Shown: positions 54,287-63,156 of the stretch, piece after piece
Numbering within the stretch: position 1 is the first letter of the stretch
Layout: each line of letters starts with the position of its first letter
DNA from: Paenibacillus dokdonensis
GTDB lineage: Bacteria; Bacillota; Bacilli; Paenibacillales; Paenibacillaceae
Direction of reading: 5' to 3'
Length of the DNA stretch: 64,000 bases
Assembly: GCF_004916975.1 (NCBI RefSeq)
Contig: NZ_STGQ01000001.1
Coordinates: 3,217,674 to 3,281,673, forward strand
Made by a program: the position numbers and the translations under genes
The notes under the pieces: model-generated
Databases searched by the model: none
What the model saw: only the letters and a program-made list of their open reading frames with translations
Told to the model about the DNA's origin: nothing

Positions 54287-54937
54287 TTAACGTCTGAAAT
54301 CAAATTGTCGTTCAAAGCAATAACGGATCAGCTTTTGGCGTTCCATATCTGCAATCGTTGTGAATTTGACCATGACAATTTTGCGGCCATTCTCAAGCAC
54401 CTTGATGCGGACGACTTCGCCGTTAAACGGCACATGTTCAATACTTCCGTTTTTATAAGGAACGAGAACCCAGCAAGATACGCCTTCCCCCTCCGAAATA
54501 CGGTGGTTGGCGTCGCAGTAGAAGGACAATCCGCCTCCCCCCACATCATCCGTACGGGCAACGAAGCGGAGCATCTTGTCCGTTTTGACAGCTACCTCCA
54601 GCTCTGCATGGACACGCAAAAAGCTGCGCCGCTGGATTTTACTGATGGATTCGGGTTCGGGTCTGCGGATCCGCACCATCCGGATAACATCTTCTTTATA
54701 TCCAAAGACATAGGAATTGAAATAATTTTTGATTCCGCCCTCGGTCATAAAAAAAATGGATAGCTCGTCCCCGATAAACAATCGCTTCAGCCGTCCGGTG
54801 CCCTCCTGCATTGGCACCTCGATGAGAATCGAATCCTCGTCCATATCCCCAATTCTGGATTTGTACTGAATGTTCGCTTCTTTTTCATCCCCTGAATCTA
54901 CGCTAATAAACAATAAGTCACCAATTTTAGGATACAA
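54287..54937 (-). CDS. motI: PilZ-domain protein (YpfA/MotI-like)
   Basis: 216 residues. An N-terminal YcgR-type domain is followed by a C-terminal PilZ domain with the c-di-GMP signatures RRSFLRVHAELEVAV (RxxxR) and DDVGGGGLSF (D-x-G/S-x2-G). In B. subtilis the homolog (YpfA, MotI) binds c-di-GMP and brakes the flagellar motor. TTG start at 54937 with GGCGGTG upstream. Confidence 0.85.
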   Translation of the reverse strand: MYPKIGDLLFISVDSGDEKEANIQYKSRIGDMDEDSILIEVPMQEGTGRLKRLFIGDELSIFFMTEGGIKNYFNSYVFGYKEDVIRMVRIRRPEPESISKIQRRSFLRVHAELEVAVKTDKMLRFVARTDDVGGGGLSFYCDANHRISEGEGVSCWVLVPYKNGSIEHVPFNGEVVRIKVLENGRKIVMVKFTTIADMERQKLIRYCFERQFDFRR

Positions 54938-55015
54938 AAAAGTTCACCGCCAGCTCATATATTAACCGCATATCCTGATTATACCATGTCTTTCGTCACA
55001 GGTAATATGTGTTTT

Positions 55016-55054
55016 TAAGCAAAAAAGAAGCCTCTTTACGAAAGAGACTTCTTG
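55016..55054 (-). terminator. Terminator after ypeB
   Basis: Minus-strand stem AAGAAGTCTCTTT/AAAGAGGCTTCTT followed by a T-run, 20 bases past the ypeB stop. Confidence 0.9.
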
Positions 55055-55074
55055 ATAGCTGGGTTAAAAGTCAT

Positions 55075-56436
55075 TTATTTTACAGCAGCCTGCTGGTCTG
55101 AAGATTTGAGCTCCTCAACAATTTTTTCCGAGCCGTCAGCAGCATCCATGTATAAACGGTATCTTGCTCCATTAATGTTTCCTCCGAATTCGTAGCAGAG
55201 CGTTTCCTTGGATTGGTCATCCTTAATCAATGCCAACCGGCTGTAAGTCTCCTTGAACTCGGGGTTTATCTTTTTGCGGACCTCATCAATGGTCATCTTT
55301 GGCTTCGGCAGATTGCGTTTGCCTTTGTGCTCATACACATAATCGCTTGCCTGGAACCCTGTGACTTCACCATTATCCAAACCGACTCGGACCGTGATTT
55401 TTTCAGGATATATCAAAACACCGTCCTGTACGCTGACATAAGTGAGGTTGCCCATATTCCCATATTGGTCCGCGGTTACAGCTGTCATATCTTTATAGCC
55501 CTTTTTATTCAGAAACTGGTTAGCCTTTTCTTTGGCCTGCTTAATGGTTACCGATTTCTTACCGATCTTCCGATTGTCATGGTAGCTAATCAGAAGTCCG
55601 CCTTTTTTGGTAAAGTCCATGGAAACTATAGCAGGCAAGTTTTTGGATTTAACCGTAGCCGTATAGGACTCCCAATCCGTCCCCTTGCCGTTTTCTGTTA
55701 CCTGAATGGAGGCTTTGGAGCCTGCATCCGCGAATTTCGCAGCCTTACGCTTAATATCCTCCTTGGATACCGGTAAGCCGGACAGCATTTTAACTGAACG
55801 CTTGTCGTAAATGCTTGATACAGCCGGTCCCCAGTTTAGTTCCGGATATTCACCAACCCGCTTGTCCACCGTTTTGAAACCGTCGATGATCGTGTTGTCG
55901 AGAGCCTTCTCCTCAGTTGCCATAGCACTCTCTACATCCATCCAGCGAAGCCGGTTCTGAATAACCTTGCTTTGCACGGTCTGCAGATCCTTGGTGATGT
56001 CTGCCGAATTCTTATACAGAGCTTTGAGGTTTTTAAACTCATCCTGTGACAATGGCTCCTTATCCAAATTACGCATCGAAGTCTGATACGAGAAATTTGA
56101 AATCCGGGACAGAAAATCCTCTGTCTTATTAAAAGGAAGCATCGTCAGCGGCAGCTGGTTAATCTCATTCTGGGCCTCGCTAGTCAGTCTCCAAACATTA
56201 ATTAACCCTTTGCGGTGCATTGCATTGGAGGTAGAGCTGACTGCAAGCGTGTTGCCAAGCTCACTATGCAATCGGTCCATATGGTAGGACAAGTCATGAA
56301 AAGCCCGCTGATACTGGTTCTCGGCTTTAATGAGAACTGCGTTTTTCTCTTGATTCTCCTGATACCCCCACACGAAAGCCCCGATCATAAAGAGGGTGAC
56401 GATGGGAAACAAAACAGCGCTTAGTCGCTTGTACAT
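55075..56436 (-). CDS. ypeB: Germination protein YpeB
   Basis: 453 residues. An N-terminal membrane helix (FPIVTLFMIGAFVWGYQ) is followed by a helical domain (ENQYQRAFHDLSYHMDRLHS, INQLPLTMLPFNKTEDFLSR) and PepSY-type repeats towards the C-terminus. YpeB is required for spore-cortex lytic enzyme SleB to accumulate and act in germination. The ribosome site (AAAGGAG) is rather far from the ATG (about 13 bases). sleB, normally adjacent, is not seen here. Confidence 0.94.
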   Translation of the reverse strand: MYKRLSAVLFPIVTLFMIGAFVWGYQENQEKNAVLIKAENQYQRAFHDLSYHMDRLHSELGNTLAVSSTSNAMHRKGLINVWRLTSEAQNEINQLPLTMLPFNKTEDFLSRISNFSYQTSMRNLDKEPLSQDEFKNLKALYKNSADITKDLQTVQSKVIQNRLRWMDVESAMATEEKALDNTIIDGFKTVDKRVGEYPELNWGPAVSSIYDKRSVKMLSGLPVSKEDIKRKAAKFADAGSKASIQVTENGKGTDWESYTATVKSKNLPAIVSMDFTKKGGLLISYHDNRKIGKKSVTIKQAKEKANQFLNKKGYKDMTAVTADQYGNMGNLTYVSVQDGVLIYPEKITVRVGLDNGEVTGFQASDYVYEHKGKRNLPKPKMTIDEVRKKINPEFKETYSRLALIKDDQSKETLCYEFGGNINGARYRLYMDAADGSEKIVEELKSSDQQAAVK

Positions 56437-56519
56437 AATTGCTCGAGTCTCCTTTCTTCAACTGTATAGATCAAAACCAAAGCCCGCGGCGTATCACAGC
56501 TGATTTTGATCAATCTACT

Positions 56520-56577
56520 ATATAAATGAACTAAAGTTTAGCCTTGCATTTCCTTGATTCTTTAGTTCAATTTATAT
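56520..56577. repeat. Long inverted repeat upstream of ypeB
   Basis: ATATAAATGAACTAAAG (56520-56536) and CTTTAGTTCAATTTATAT (56560-56577) are inverted copies differing by one inserted base, around a 23-base loop. No T-run follows on either strand. It lies in the 218-base gap between ypeB and the small Cys-rich gene. Confidence 0.75.
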
Positions 56578-56654
56578 CGTTGCTGCTGTTAGTTTGACAA
56601 GAAGAAAGGAGTCTTATGCATCTTATGGCAGTATACTTTATCCGGATTTTTAAC

Positions 56655-56804
56655 TTAGATCGGCAGTTCTTCAATATCGAACAGATTTTTATTGTTGCAC
56701 AAGCATTGCTTAAAACCTGTCTCAATCCGTCCCCGGTCTCTTTTTCCCCTTAATATAAAACGTTCTCCACATTGTCTGCATACAATCGTGACTTTGACAC
56801 GCAA
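56655..56804 (-). CDS. Small Cys-rich (zinc-ribbon-like) protein
   Basis: 49 residues from a TTG at 56804, chosen because GGAGGG lies eight bases upstream. The sequence MRVKVTIVCRQCGERFILRG and then GFKQCLCNN gives C-x2-C and C-x-C pairs about 22 residues apart, suggesting a metal site. Overall basic with an acidic end. It lies between prsW and ypeB. I do not know its function. Confidence 0.65.
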   Translation of the reverse strand: MRVKVTIVCRQCGERFILRGKRDRGRIETGFKQCLCNNKNLFDIEELPI

Positions 56805-56874
56805 AAAAGGCACCCTCCATCCTGTATGGATTTCCAAAATTGGAATCTCGTAGGATAAAGTGTGCCCATTTTTA

Positions 56875-57570
56875 TTAGGTATTAACCTCTTCTTCACGTT
56901 TGACGAACCTGAATGGAGAGCGGTTGTTAGCCCGGTATACCTTCCCCATTCCCCCATACCACAGAAACGCCATCAACGGAACGATAAACCATATCCAGTA
57001 TTGGGTCATCGTGGCAAGAATCAGATCATAAACGCCATGCCAGAACCAAGGAATGATCATGGAGTAAACCAAGTAACGTTTAGCCTTCCTTCCCGTGGAG
57101 AAACGGGCGCGTCCCAGATAATAACCCATCATAACCCCAAACATAGCATGGCCTGATACTGGCAGCAGCGCCCTCAGGAACATCGCTCCGATCGAAGCGT
57201 GACTGTACCAGGCGTACATGACATTCTCCACCGTAGCAAATCCAAGGGAAATGGCGACCGCATACACAATCCCATCGTAAGGCTCGTCAAATTCGGTATG
57301 GTTGTAAATCATATGGTACAGTACAAACCATTTCAGAAACTCCTCAACAAACGATGAAATGATGAATGATTCGATATAGGGATTGCCTCCAAACCCGCTC
57401 GTCATCCCCCGCTGGATGATCATCACCGGCACAACAATCAGAAAGCCGAGCACAAACACCTTGATGACCATCATGAGTGGTTCCTGCTCATATCTGTCTT
57501 TCAGATAAAAATACGTCAAAAGGGCTAGACCCGGCGCTAGCGCCGAAGCTATGACTGAAAACCAAAGCAC
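56875..57570 (-). CDS. prsW: PrsW-family intramembrane protease
   Basis: 231 residues from the GTG at 57570 (GGGGGAAAG upstream). Six to eight hydrophobic helices. The catalytic signatures are FVEEFLKWFVLY (EE-x3-K), LGFATVENVMY and SGHAMFGVMMGYYLG (conserved His), plus IPWFWHGVYDLIL. In B. subtilis PrsW cleaves anti-sigma RsiW. No such partner gene is adjacent, though an anti-sigma gene occurs at 15.8 kb. Confidence 0.92.
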   Translation of the reverse strand: MLWFSVIASALAPGLALLTYFYLKDRYEQEPLMMVIKVFVLGFLIVVPVMIIQRGMTSGFGGNPYIESFIISSFVEEFLKWFVLYHMIYNHTEFDEPYDGIVYAVAISLGFATVENVMYAWYSHASIGAMFLRALLPVSGHAMFGVMMGYYLGRARFSTGRKAKRYLVYSMIIPWFWHGVYDLILATMTQYWIWFIVPLMAFLWYGGMGKVYRANNRSPFRFVKREEEVNT

Positions 57571-57658
57571 CGTTTCTTTCCCCCTTTTTCCGTGTGTATT
57601 TCGCTTTAAAAAGCAATTCATCCCATGAAATCATTGTTCATGGGATGATGTCACTAAT

Positions 57659-58273
57659 TTAATCCTGCCGTTTGAAATGCTCACGTATGCTCGCGATAGC
57701 ATTTTCCTGCATGACAACCTTACCGTATTCGTCAAGAACAGCTTCTGTATAAGAAGCAGCTTCTCCGTATTCTGCCAAAACGGCTATGAGTGAAGGATGC
57801 TTGCTGGAATCAATCTGTTCAGGATCCATGTACAGCACCCATTTATCTTTATAATGATAAAGACGGCCTGCCTCTGTAATATGACCGCCGAGAACATGCG
57901 CAGCTTCAATGAGTATCTCAAAATCGTTGAAAGCATACACGATGGAGTCGCTCTGCTCCAGGGTCACTTCCATTTCATACACTTCTTCGGGGAGCTCATC
58001 TTCCCCTAAATGACTGTAATGCGAATGATCATATTTCCCACGTGTCACGATGACGACCATGCCTTGAGCAGGCAGAGCAAAGACTTCTACAGCGAGCGGT
58101 CCAGTTGCGTCAAAACCAAGTTCATTATAGGCTTGATCCATCATTTCGGTGAACAGCTCGTGGACCTTTGGAAGCTCTTGCCACATGTCTTCCTTCTGGA
58201 TTCCGCGCTCACTCAAATCGTCGAACGTGAGGAAAATCCGTATCTTATCTGAGCTCAATCGTTCTATTTTCAT
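57659..58273 (-). CDS. mecB: MecA-type ClpC adaptor protein
   Basis: 204 residues from the ATG at 58273 (GGAGGATCC upstream). The N-terminal MKIERLSSDKIRIFLTFDDL matches the substrate-binding domain of MecA/YpbH. The C-terminal alpha/beta domain (about residues 105-204, SIVYAFNDFEILIEAAHVLG) binds ClpC. In this position B. subtilis has ypbH, the MecA paralog. The adaptor delivers proteins to ClpCP and can affect competence and sporulation. Confidence 0.88.
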   Translation of the reverse strand: MKIERLSSDKIRIFLTFDDLSERGIQKEDMWQELPKVHELFTEMMDQAYNELGFDATGPLAVEVFALPAQGMVVIVTRGKYDHSHYSHLGEDELPEEVYEMEVTLEQSDSIVYAFNDFEILIEAAHVLGGHITEAGRLYHYKDKWVLYMDPEQIDSSKHPSLIAVLAEYGEAASYTEAVLDEYGKVVMQENAIASIREHFKRQD

Positions 58274-58395
58274 GACAGGATCCTCCTCTGTAAGCAATGA
58301 TATAACAAATTATGATGTCCCCCATAATGTGTGCTGAAAATAGTTCTATGTAAGTATGTTATCATTATATAACCAGAAATGCACGCTGTAAAATA

Positions 58396-58448
58396 GACAA
58401 AAAAAAGAATCATTCCGAGCATTATCCGCTCTGAAAATGATTCTAATG
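58396..58448 (-). terminator. Terminator after the small glycine/serine-rich gene
   Basis: AGAATCATT/AATGATTCT outer stem with AGAGCGGATAATGCTC inner arm, followed on the minus strand by eight T. Confidence 0.88.
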
Positions 58449-58461
58449 GCTTGCGTTTCGT

Positions 58462-58755
58462 TTACATTCCAGGTATGACCGTATTGGTTTCCTTCATAAT
58501 CATGTCCACTTCTCTTTTCACATCAGGATTTGAGTTGATGAAGTCATTGATTTGCTTCATGCTTTCATCCTTGGAGTGCATCTGAACATGCTGGCTGCTG
58601 TGGCTCGCTGAACTATTCATTCCAAGGGAACTCATATCCATCATTTTTCCCGCATTTTGAGTGATTGCGGAAGTGATCGAGCCTTTGTTTTTGGACATGA
58701 TAGCCGTAGCTGCGGCACCAATCAGCACACCGCTTATAAATGACGAAGTATTCAC
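58462..58755 (-). CDS. Small membrane-associated protein, unknown
   Basis: 97 residues from a GTG at 58755 with AAGGAGG nine bases upstream. One N-terminal hydrophobic segment (SSFISGVLIGAAATAIMS) as in YtxH-like proteins, then a Ser/Met-rich region (SSLGMNSSASHSSQHVQMH) and a helical C-terminus. Divergent from the polysaccharide deacetylase gene. Function unknown. Confidence 0.7.
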   Translation of the reverse strand: MNTSSFISGVLIGAAATAIMSKNKGSITSAITQNAGKMMDMSSLGMNSSASHSSQHVQMHSKDESMKQINDFINSNPDVKREVDMIMKETNTVIPGM

Positions 58756-58848
58756 AATTACAACCTCCTTGTGTGATAAACTCAAGTGTATTGTTCGCGG
58801 AAATGGATATACTCATGCGGCATAAAAACAGGAAAGTGAGATGGAAAA

Positions 58849-59790
58849 ATGGTTAAAAAGACAGCTGCGCTTCTTCTTGTGACTGCCTTGTTGTTAAGCG
58901 CATGCGGCGACAAAAACGAAACGACTGCAGAGAAGAATCAAAGCACAACTACCCAGGATAGCACTAAAACGACGACAACAGCCGTTCCCGGCTCAAATGA
59001 CGATTCAGGACATGAGAATGCTGCCAATGAGAATCAAGCCGGAGAAGCCGGCAAGGCTGGCGCTGACGCAGCGGAAGTACCAGGCACGCAAAAAGATGGT
59101 ACCCAGGAAAACGCGGCCGGACAAAATGATGAAAATGCTGCCGTGCCTTTGAAATACCACATGAATAAGGCATACAATATTGTCCCTAATGAAGAAGGCA
59201 CGGAGAAAAAGGTCGTACTGCTGACATTCGATGATGGTCCTAAAAAGGCGGAATGGATTAACAGCTTGATTGATACGCTGGACAAGCATCATGCCAAAGC
59301 CATTTTCTTCGTAAACGGATACCGGGTCAAAGAAAATCCGGATTTGCTGAAGCTGATCCATGACCGTGGACAGATTATCGGCAATCATAGCTGGGATCAC
59401 ATTTCCTTACGAAAAGAACCAGAGGCAAAAGTGAAAAAGCAAATAGAAGATGTACAAAAGATCGTAAAAGATACCATTGGAGAAACGCCAGTGTTCTTCC
59501 GGCCTCCTTTCGGAGAAGGCGGAGATGTCGGCAAGAAGATTGCGAAGGAAAACGGACTTCTCTATATGACCTGGTCAAACGGTTCTCTCGACTGGACAAT
59601 GAAATCCAAAGGGACAGATAATCCACAGAAGGTGATCCAAAATGTTATGGACCAGCTGCATGCCGGAAGCAATATTCTGATGCATGAGCTTTCATGGACC
59701 ACCGAAGCGCTTGATCAGCTGCTGACCAAGCTTGAGAGCAAGGGTTACACGTTTGTGGATCCCCGCAGTATAGAACTTGAAATGAGATAA
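58849..59790 (+). CDS. Polysaccharide deacetylase family lipoprotein
   Basis: 313 residues. Lipobox LLLSAC at the signal end, then about 80 residues of low-complexity Thr/Asn/Ala/Glu-rich linker, then a NodB domain. The motifs VVLLTFDDGPKKAEW (metal-binding Asp), IIGNHSWDHISL (H-x3-H), FFRPPFGEGG and ILMHELSW are all intact, so it should deacetylate peptidoglycan or another GlcNAc polymer outside the cell. ATG at 58849 with a modest GAGATGG site. Confidence 0.92.
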   Translation: MVKKTAALLLVTALLLSACGDKNETTAEKNQSTTTQDSTKTTTTAVPGSNDDSGHENAANENQAGEAGKAGADAAEVPGTQKDGTQENAAGQNDENAAVPLKYHMNKAYNIVPNEEGTEKKVVLLTFDDGPKKAEWINSLIDTLDKHHAKAIFFVNGYRVKENPDLLKLIHDRGQIIGNHSWDHISLRKEPEAKVKKQIEDVQKIVKDTIGETPVFFRPPFGEGGDVGKKIAKENGLLYMTWSNGSLDWTMKSKGTDNPQKVIQNVMDQLHAGSNILMHELSWTTEALDQLLTKLESKGYTFVDPRSIELEMR

Positions 59791-59799
59791 TGTGACAAA

Positions 59800-59850
59800 A
59801 CTAAAAAGGCACTCTTCCCAATTCATCGTCGGGGCGAGTGCCTTTTCGTA
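59800..59850. terminator. Bidirectional terminator between the deacetylase and ypbG
   Basis: AAAAAGGCACTC/GAGTGCCTTTT stem with A- and T-tracts on both sides, serving two converging genes. Confidence 0.88.
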
Positions 59851-59862
59851 TATACAGGACTA

Positions 59863-60705
59863 TCACTTTAGCTTATCAGCCGTGCCTTTCTTCAACCGGA
59901 TAAGGTGCATCTCGGCAGGACAGCATAAGCGGAGCGCGACACGCCTATTGCCGAATCCGCGGCTGATCAGCATTTGCGGCAGCTTCACAGCAGATTGCGG
60001 CTGATACCATCTAAACCAGCCACAATCATATTTGCGGTAGAAAGCGTTCAGTCTTACCGCCCCGAAAAATGGCAATCTGATTTGCCCGCCATGCGTGTGC
60101 CCTGCGAGAATCAAATCCGGTTTGTTGGGAGCAAAGCGTATCCAGGCGGGGTCATGTACTACTACAATCCTGCACGCCTTAGTATCACTGTCCGGCAAAT
60201 CCGGAAGATCAGGATAACCATCCCGCTTGGTTAGCGGCTGGTCGACGCCTGTCAGGCATACCTCTTCCCCATCTCGTACCAGCCGTATGTTCTGATCCCT
60301 TAGTAGAATTCCACCCGTATCTCTCAGCACTTGTGCCAATCCTTCGGGATCTGCCTTCAGATCATGATTGCCGTATACGGCGTATACCTGACCCACACCT
60401 GATAAAATCTCCAAGTTTTCCTTCACACGTTCCAGCGGAACGTTTTTCTCCATCATATCCCCGCCGAGAATTACCCAATCCGCTTTGCCTTGAAATTCCT
60501 GCAAATATTTGTTGGAAAGCTTGCGCTTGTGAATATCGGATATAAAAAAAATGCTGCAGCCATCGAAAGCTTCCGGCAAACCTTCCATCATAACTTCTGA
60601 ATGCGTAACGGCATGAAGCCGTGCCTCATAGGACATCCTCGCAAAGAGCAGCACACAGCATACGATGAGGAATCCGGTGATCCAAAGCAGCACTGCAGTT
60701 ACCAT
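59863..60705 (-). CDS. ypbG: Metallophosphoesterase (YpbG-like)
   Basis: 280 residues with an N-terminal membrane helix (LLWITGFLIVCCVLLFARM) and a calcineurin-like domain. The five metal-binding blocks are SDIHKRKLS, VILGGDMMEK, VYGNHDLKA, VVVHDPAW and LAGHTHGGQIRLPFFG. Relatives act on UDP-diacylglucosamine or phosphodiesters; the substrate is unknown. Start ATG at 60705, overlapping the upstream gene by seven bases. Confidence 0.88.
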   Translation of the reverse strand: MVTAVLLWITGFLIVCCVLLFARMSYEARLHAVTHSEVMMEGLPEAFDGCSIFFISDIHKRKLSNKYLQEFQGKADWVILGGDMMEKNVPLERVKENLEILSGVGQVYAVYGNHDLKADPEGLAQVLRDTGGILLRDQNIRLVRDGEEVCLTGVDQPLTKRDGYPDLPDLPDSDTKACRIVVVHDPAWIRFAPNKPDLILAGHTHGGQIRLPFFGAVRLNAFYRKYDCGWFRWYQPQSAVKLPQMLISRGFGNRRVALRLCCPAEMHLIRLKKGTADKLK

Positions 60706-61184
60706 AAGTCCTCCAGCGGAGGTGCGCCCTTCACTCCCCAGTACACAAGAAATGCCGTCAAAACAAGGAACAGGAAAAATAAAGAGTTGGTAAAGTACTT
60801 ACTGATCACATTTCTGCGTGAACCATAGGTTTCAGAACGTGCCGGGGCAGAGTCCAGCTCCTCTTCTGTGCTTGCTGCTCCATACCCCGCTTTATGCTTA
60901 TGAGCGCGGGAAGGGTATGTTTGTTTAGGATCGGGCTTTGGATCAGATCCCTGCGAGGCTTCTGACCGGCTGTCTGCAGGAGAAGGTAAGGCTCCGCGGC
61001 TCTTCCTCTCCTTCATTGCTCTCACCCTGCTCAAAGGAGGAGCAGCTGCCGGCTTTATCTGTTCTCTCCGGCTATTAGCGGGCTTAGACTTAGGAGCTTC
61101 ATCCGATGATGCAGGGGGTTTTTTTGTTTGGTTTTTTTTTCGGCTTCTGTTATACGTTTCAACTCTGCTTAATTCACTACTCAT
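60699..61184 (-). CDS. Basic, disordered single-span membrane protein (ypbE position)
   Basis: 161 residues. A Lys/Arg/Ser/Pro-rich cytoplasmic part (NRSRKKNQTKKPPASSDEAP) of about 120 residues is followed by one transmembrane helix (FTNSLFFLFLVLTAFLVYWG) and a short tail. No LysM repeat, unlike what I recall of B. subtilis YpbE. Start ATG overlaps the CPBP gene stop (ATGA), so translation is coupled. Function unknown. Confidence 0.75.
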   Translation of the reverse strand: MSSELSRVETYNRSRKKNQTKKPPASSDEAPKSKPANSRREQIKPAAAPPLSRVRAMKERKSRGALPSPADSRSEASQGSDPKPDPKQTYPSRAHKHKAGYGAASTEEELDSAPARSETYGSRRNVISKYFTNSLFFLFLVLTAFLVYWGVKGAPPLEDLW

Positions 61185-61774
61185 GATTCCCTCCGAAATC
61201 GAATCACTAACCCGGAAATACAATCTATCGCAAAATGGCATACCACAGGGGCAAGAAGTGTGCCGGAGTGTATGTAGATATAACCGAGTCCGAAGCTGCT
61301 CAGAAATACCCAGCCCGTTGGAATCCAGTGCTTCAAATAGCGGACATGGATCACGGCGAACAAAATACTGGTCCAGTATGGACCGAATGAATGCTGGATA
61401 GCACCCCGGAACAGCAGCTCTTCGCATACCGCGACCAGAGCCGCTATCAGTACAATATGCCAAACAGGGCGGTTTTGAAACAGCATATTGTTGATTCCGC
61501 CGTCATCCATGACTTCCTCTGGCGTTACTCGGGACACCAGAAAATCAATTAAAAACATGGCGGCAGCCAGTCCCAGCCCCCAAGCCACAAAATAGTCACC
61601 TTTATGTGCTACGAATAATTCGAAAGGATTTCTCTTCTGAAATAATATCCAGGCTAATCCGATAATTAAGGTAAGACCTTGTGTAAGATAAAGATTGATC
61701 AGGAGCAGATGGTCTGTCAGCTGATCTGGTGTCGCCTGCTTCAACTTCGGCGCACGGAATTTAAATTTTTTCAT
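61181..61774 (-). CDS. ypbD: CPBP (CAAX-type) intramembrane metalloprotease
   Basis: 197 residues with about five helices. The conserved ABI motifs are ALVAVCEELLFRGAIQHSFG (EE-x3-R), FAVIHVRYLKHW (His) and APVVCHFAIDCISG. Members cleave membrane proteins or modify bacteriocin immunity; the substrate here is unknown. Matches ypbD by location. Confidence 0.87.
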   Translation of the reverse strand: MKKFKFRAPKLKQATPDQLTDHLLLINLYLTQGLTLIIGLAWILFQKRNPFELFVAHKGDYFVAWGLGLAAAMFLIDFLVSRVTPEEVMDDGGINNMLFQNRPVWHIVLIAALVAVCEELLFRGAIQHSFGPYWTSILFAVIHVRYLKHWIPTGWVFLSSFGLGYIYIHSGTLLAPVVCHFAIDCISGLVIRFRRES

Positions 61775-61845
61775 ATTATGCCTGCCTGTCTTTAGTTATT
61801 AAACGATACAAGGATCATCACCATTTTGAAGGAGTGCAAGAGATC

Positions 61846-62751
61846 ATGAAAAACCGCCCCTCCCGTTTCGAGCTTTACTTCAGCCTATTATTTATACTCG
61901 CATTGATTGTGACAGCAGCAGCGTTTCTGTCAGGGGTTCAGGTAGGTGCTAACCGTATGGAGGAAAAGTACAACTATCTGAAGTTATCATCCGCTTCACC
62001 CGATTTCTCCGATTCCTACCAACAGCAGGATGTCGTCACCTTCTATCATACCGTATTTTTGCCTTATCGGGAATTCAAGAGCGAATGGCTGGCACAAACC
62101 GAAACTGCTGGCATCTTTGCGATAGAAAAATCCGGCATTTTCAAAAGTCTTTCCAAGCTGGCAGATAAAAAATATAATGAGGTACTCCAAATCTCCATGT
62201 ATGACTCTTCACCTCTGCTGCAGCAGTCCCAAAATAACACACTGAAGAGCCTGCGGCTGTTCAGTAAGGCTGCTCAACACGCGGCTGTGACGGAATCAAA
62301 TTCAAAAACTATCCTTGATTCACTCGAAGAGGATGCCTATTATCAAAATGCGGTGAAATACGGTCTCTTGGCTCAAAAACAATATTATTCCTCCATGCTG
62401 AAATGGGGAACAAAGGTTAGTCCGTCCATCCCGAATCAATATATAATGCCCTCCACCCTAAAACTGAACGAATGGGAATCTTACCCGTTGATGGTGAAAA
62501 ACGAAGCGGTAGCCTCCATCATGCTGAGCAGCGCCTTCTTCAGTGCAGCCGATCCGCAGGATATCACCGCATTCATTGATTCCTGGATTGCAGCCGGAAA
62601 GACCAAAACATATAAACTTGGTTCACTTCAGGAGACCATTAACTTTCTCCGTAAAAAGAATGCCGTTCATCCACAGGATTTTATTAAATTGAAGGCACAA
62701 TACGGCGGAAATGAGCTGCTGCCCCAGCTTCCATTCTTTTTCGAGTCATAA
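61846..62751 (+). CDS. Membrane-anchored protein, unknown
   Basis: 301 residues from the ATG at 61846, preceded by AAGGAG. One N-terminal helix (LYFSLLFILALIVTAAAFLS) anchors a helical extracytoplasmic domain of about 265 residues. No catalytic motif is recognised. It is divergent from ypbD and precedes the serA leader. I cannot assign a function. Confidence 0.75.
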   Translation: MKNRPSRFELYFSLLFILALIVTAAAFLSGVQVGANRMEEKYNYLKLSSASPDFSDSYQQQDVVTFYHTVFLPYREFKSEWLAQTETAGIFAIEKSGIFKSLSKLADKKYNEVLQISMYDSSPLLQQSQNNTLKSLRLFSKAAQHAAVTESNSKTILDSLEEDAYYQNAVKYGLLAQKQYYSSMLKWGTKVSPSIPNQYIMPSTLKLNEWESYPLMVKNEAVASIMLSSAFFSAADPQDITAFIDSWIAAGKTKTYKLGSLQETINFLRKKNAVHPQDFIKLKAQYGGNELLPQLPFFFES

Positions 62752-62841
62752 AGTGACAATTCCCACAGGGAAAACGCCAAATAATATCATAAAAATCATA
62801 GCAGATTTAGCGCAGAAGATTCAAGGAGCCAAGGTTCCCTA

Positions 62842-62871
62842 TTGACAGCCATCACGGGGCCGTGATACATT
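62842..62871 (+). promoter_or_regulatory. serA promoter
   Basis: TTGACA (62842-62847) and TACATT (62866-62871) with an 18-base spacer, directly upstream of the T-box leader. Confidence 0.75.
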
Positions 62872-62879
62872 ATGAAAAA

Positions 62880-63156
62880 ATTAACGAGTTAAACCGATGA
62901 AGGAAAAAAGACCCTTGAGAGTCTTCAGAGAGCCGGTGGTTGGTGCAAACCGGTGACAGTCAAGCCGTCTTAGCGTTCCAGAGAAGTTGCATTGAACCTT
63001 ACAGTAGGTGCAACCGGGTCATTTCCGTTATCAAATCAGGTCTTTAGAAGACCTCTGAGGCTGCTGGCTGCAATATCCAGCGGTGAATTAGGGTGGTACC
63101 ACGAACAACTCTCGTCCCTTACTACGCAAGTAGTGTGCGGATTGAGGGTTTTTTTG
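62880..63156 (+). promoter_or_regulatory. T-box leader (serine-specific) upstream of serA
   Basis: The T-box consensus AGGGTGGTACCACG (63090-63103) is followed by a long terminator hairpin (about 63108-63148) with seven T. Stem I features CAGAGAGCCGGTGG and GGTGCAAACCGG are present. Pairing GGAA...GAC with GTC...TTCC frames TTAGCG, giving AGC (62972-62974) as specifier codon, serine, fitting serA. Uncharged tRNA-Ser binding would prevent termination. The following 200 bases up to serA hold no other feature. Confidence 0.9.

Noticed and set aside
58964..59626. Minus-strand frames opposite the polysaccharide deacetylase
   Set aside because: Antisense to a complete NodB-domain gene with all catalytic motifs.
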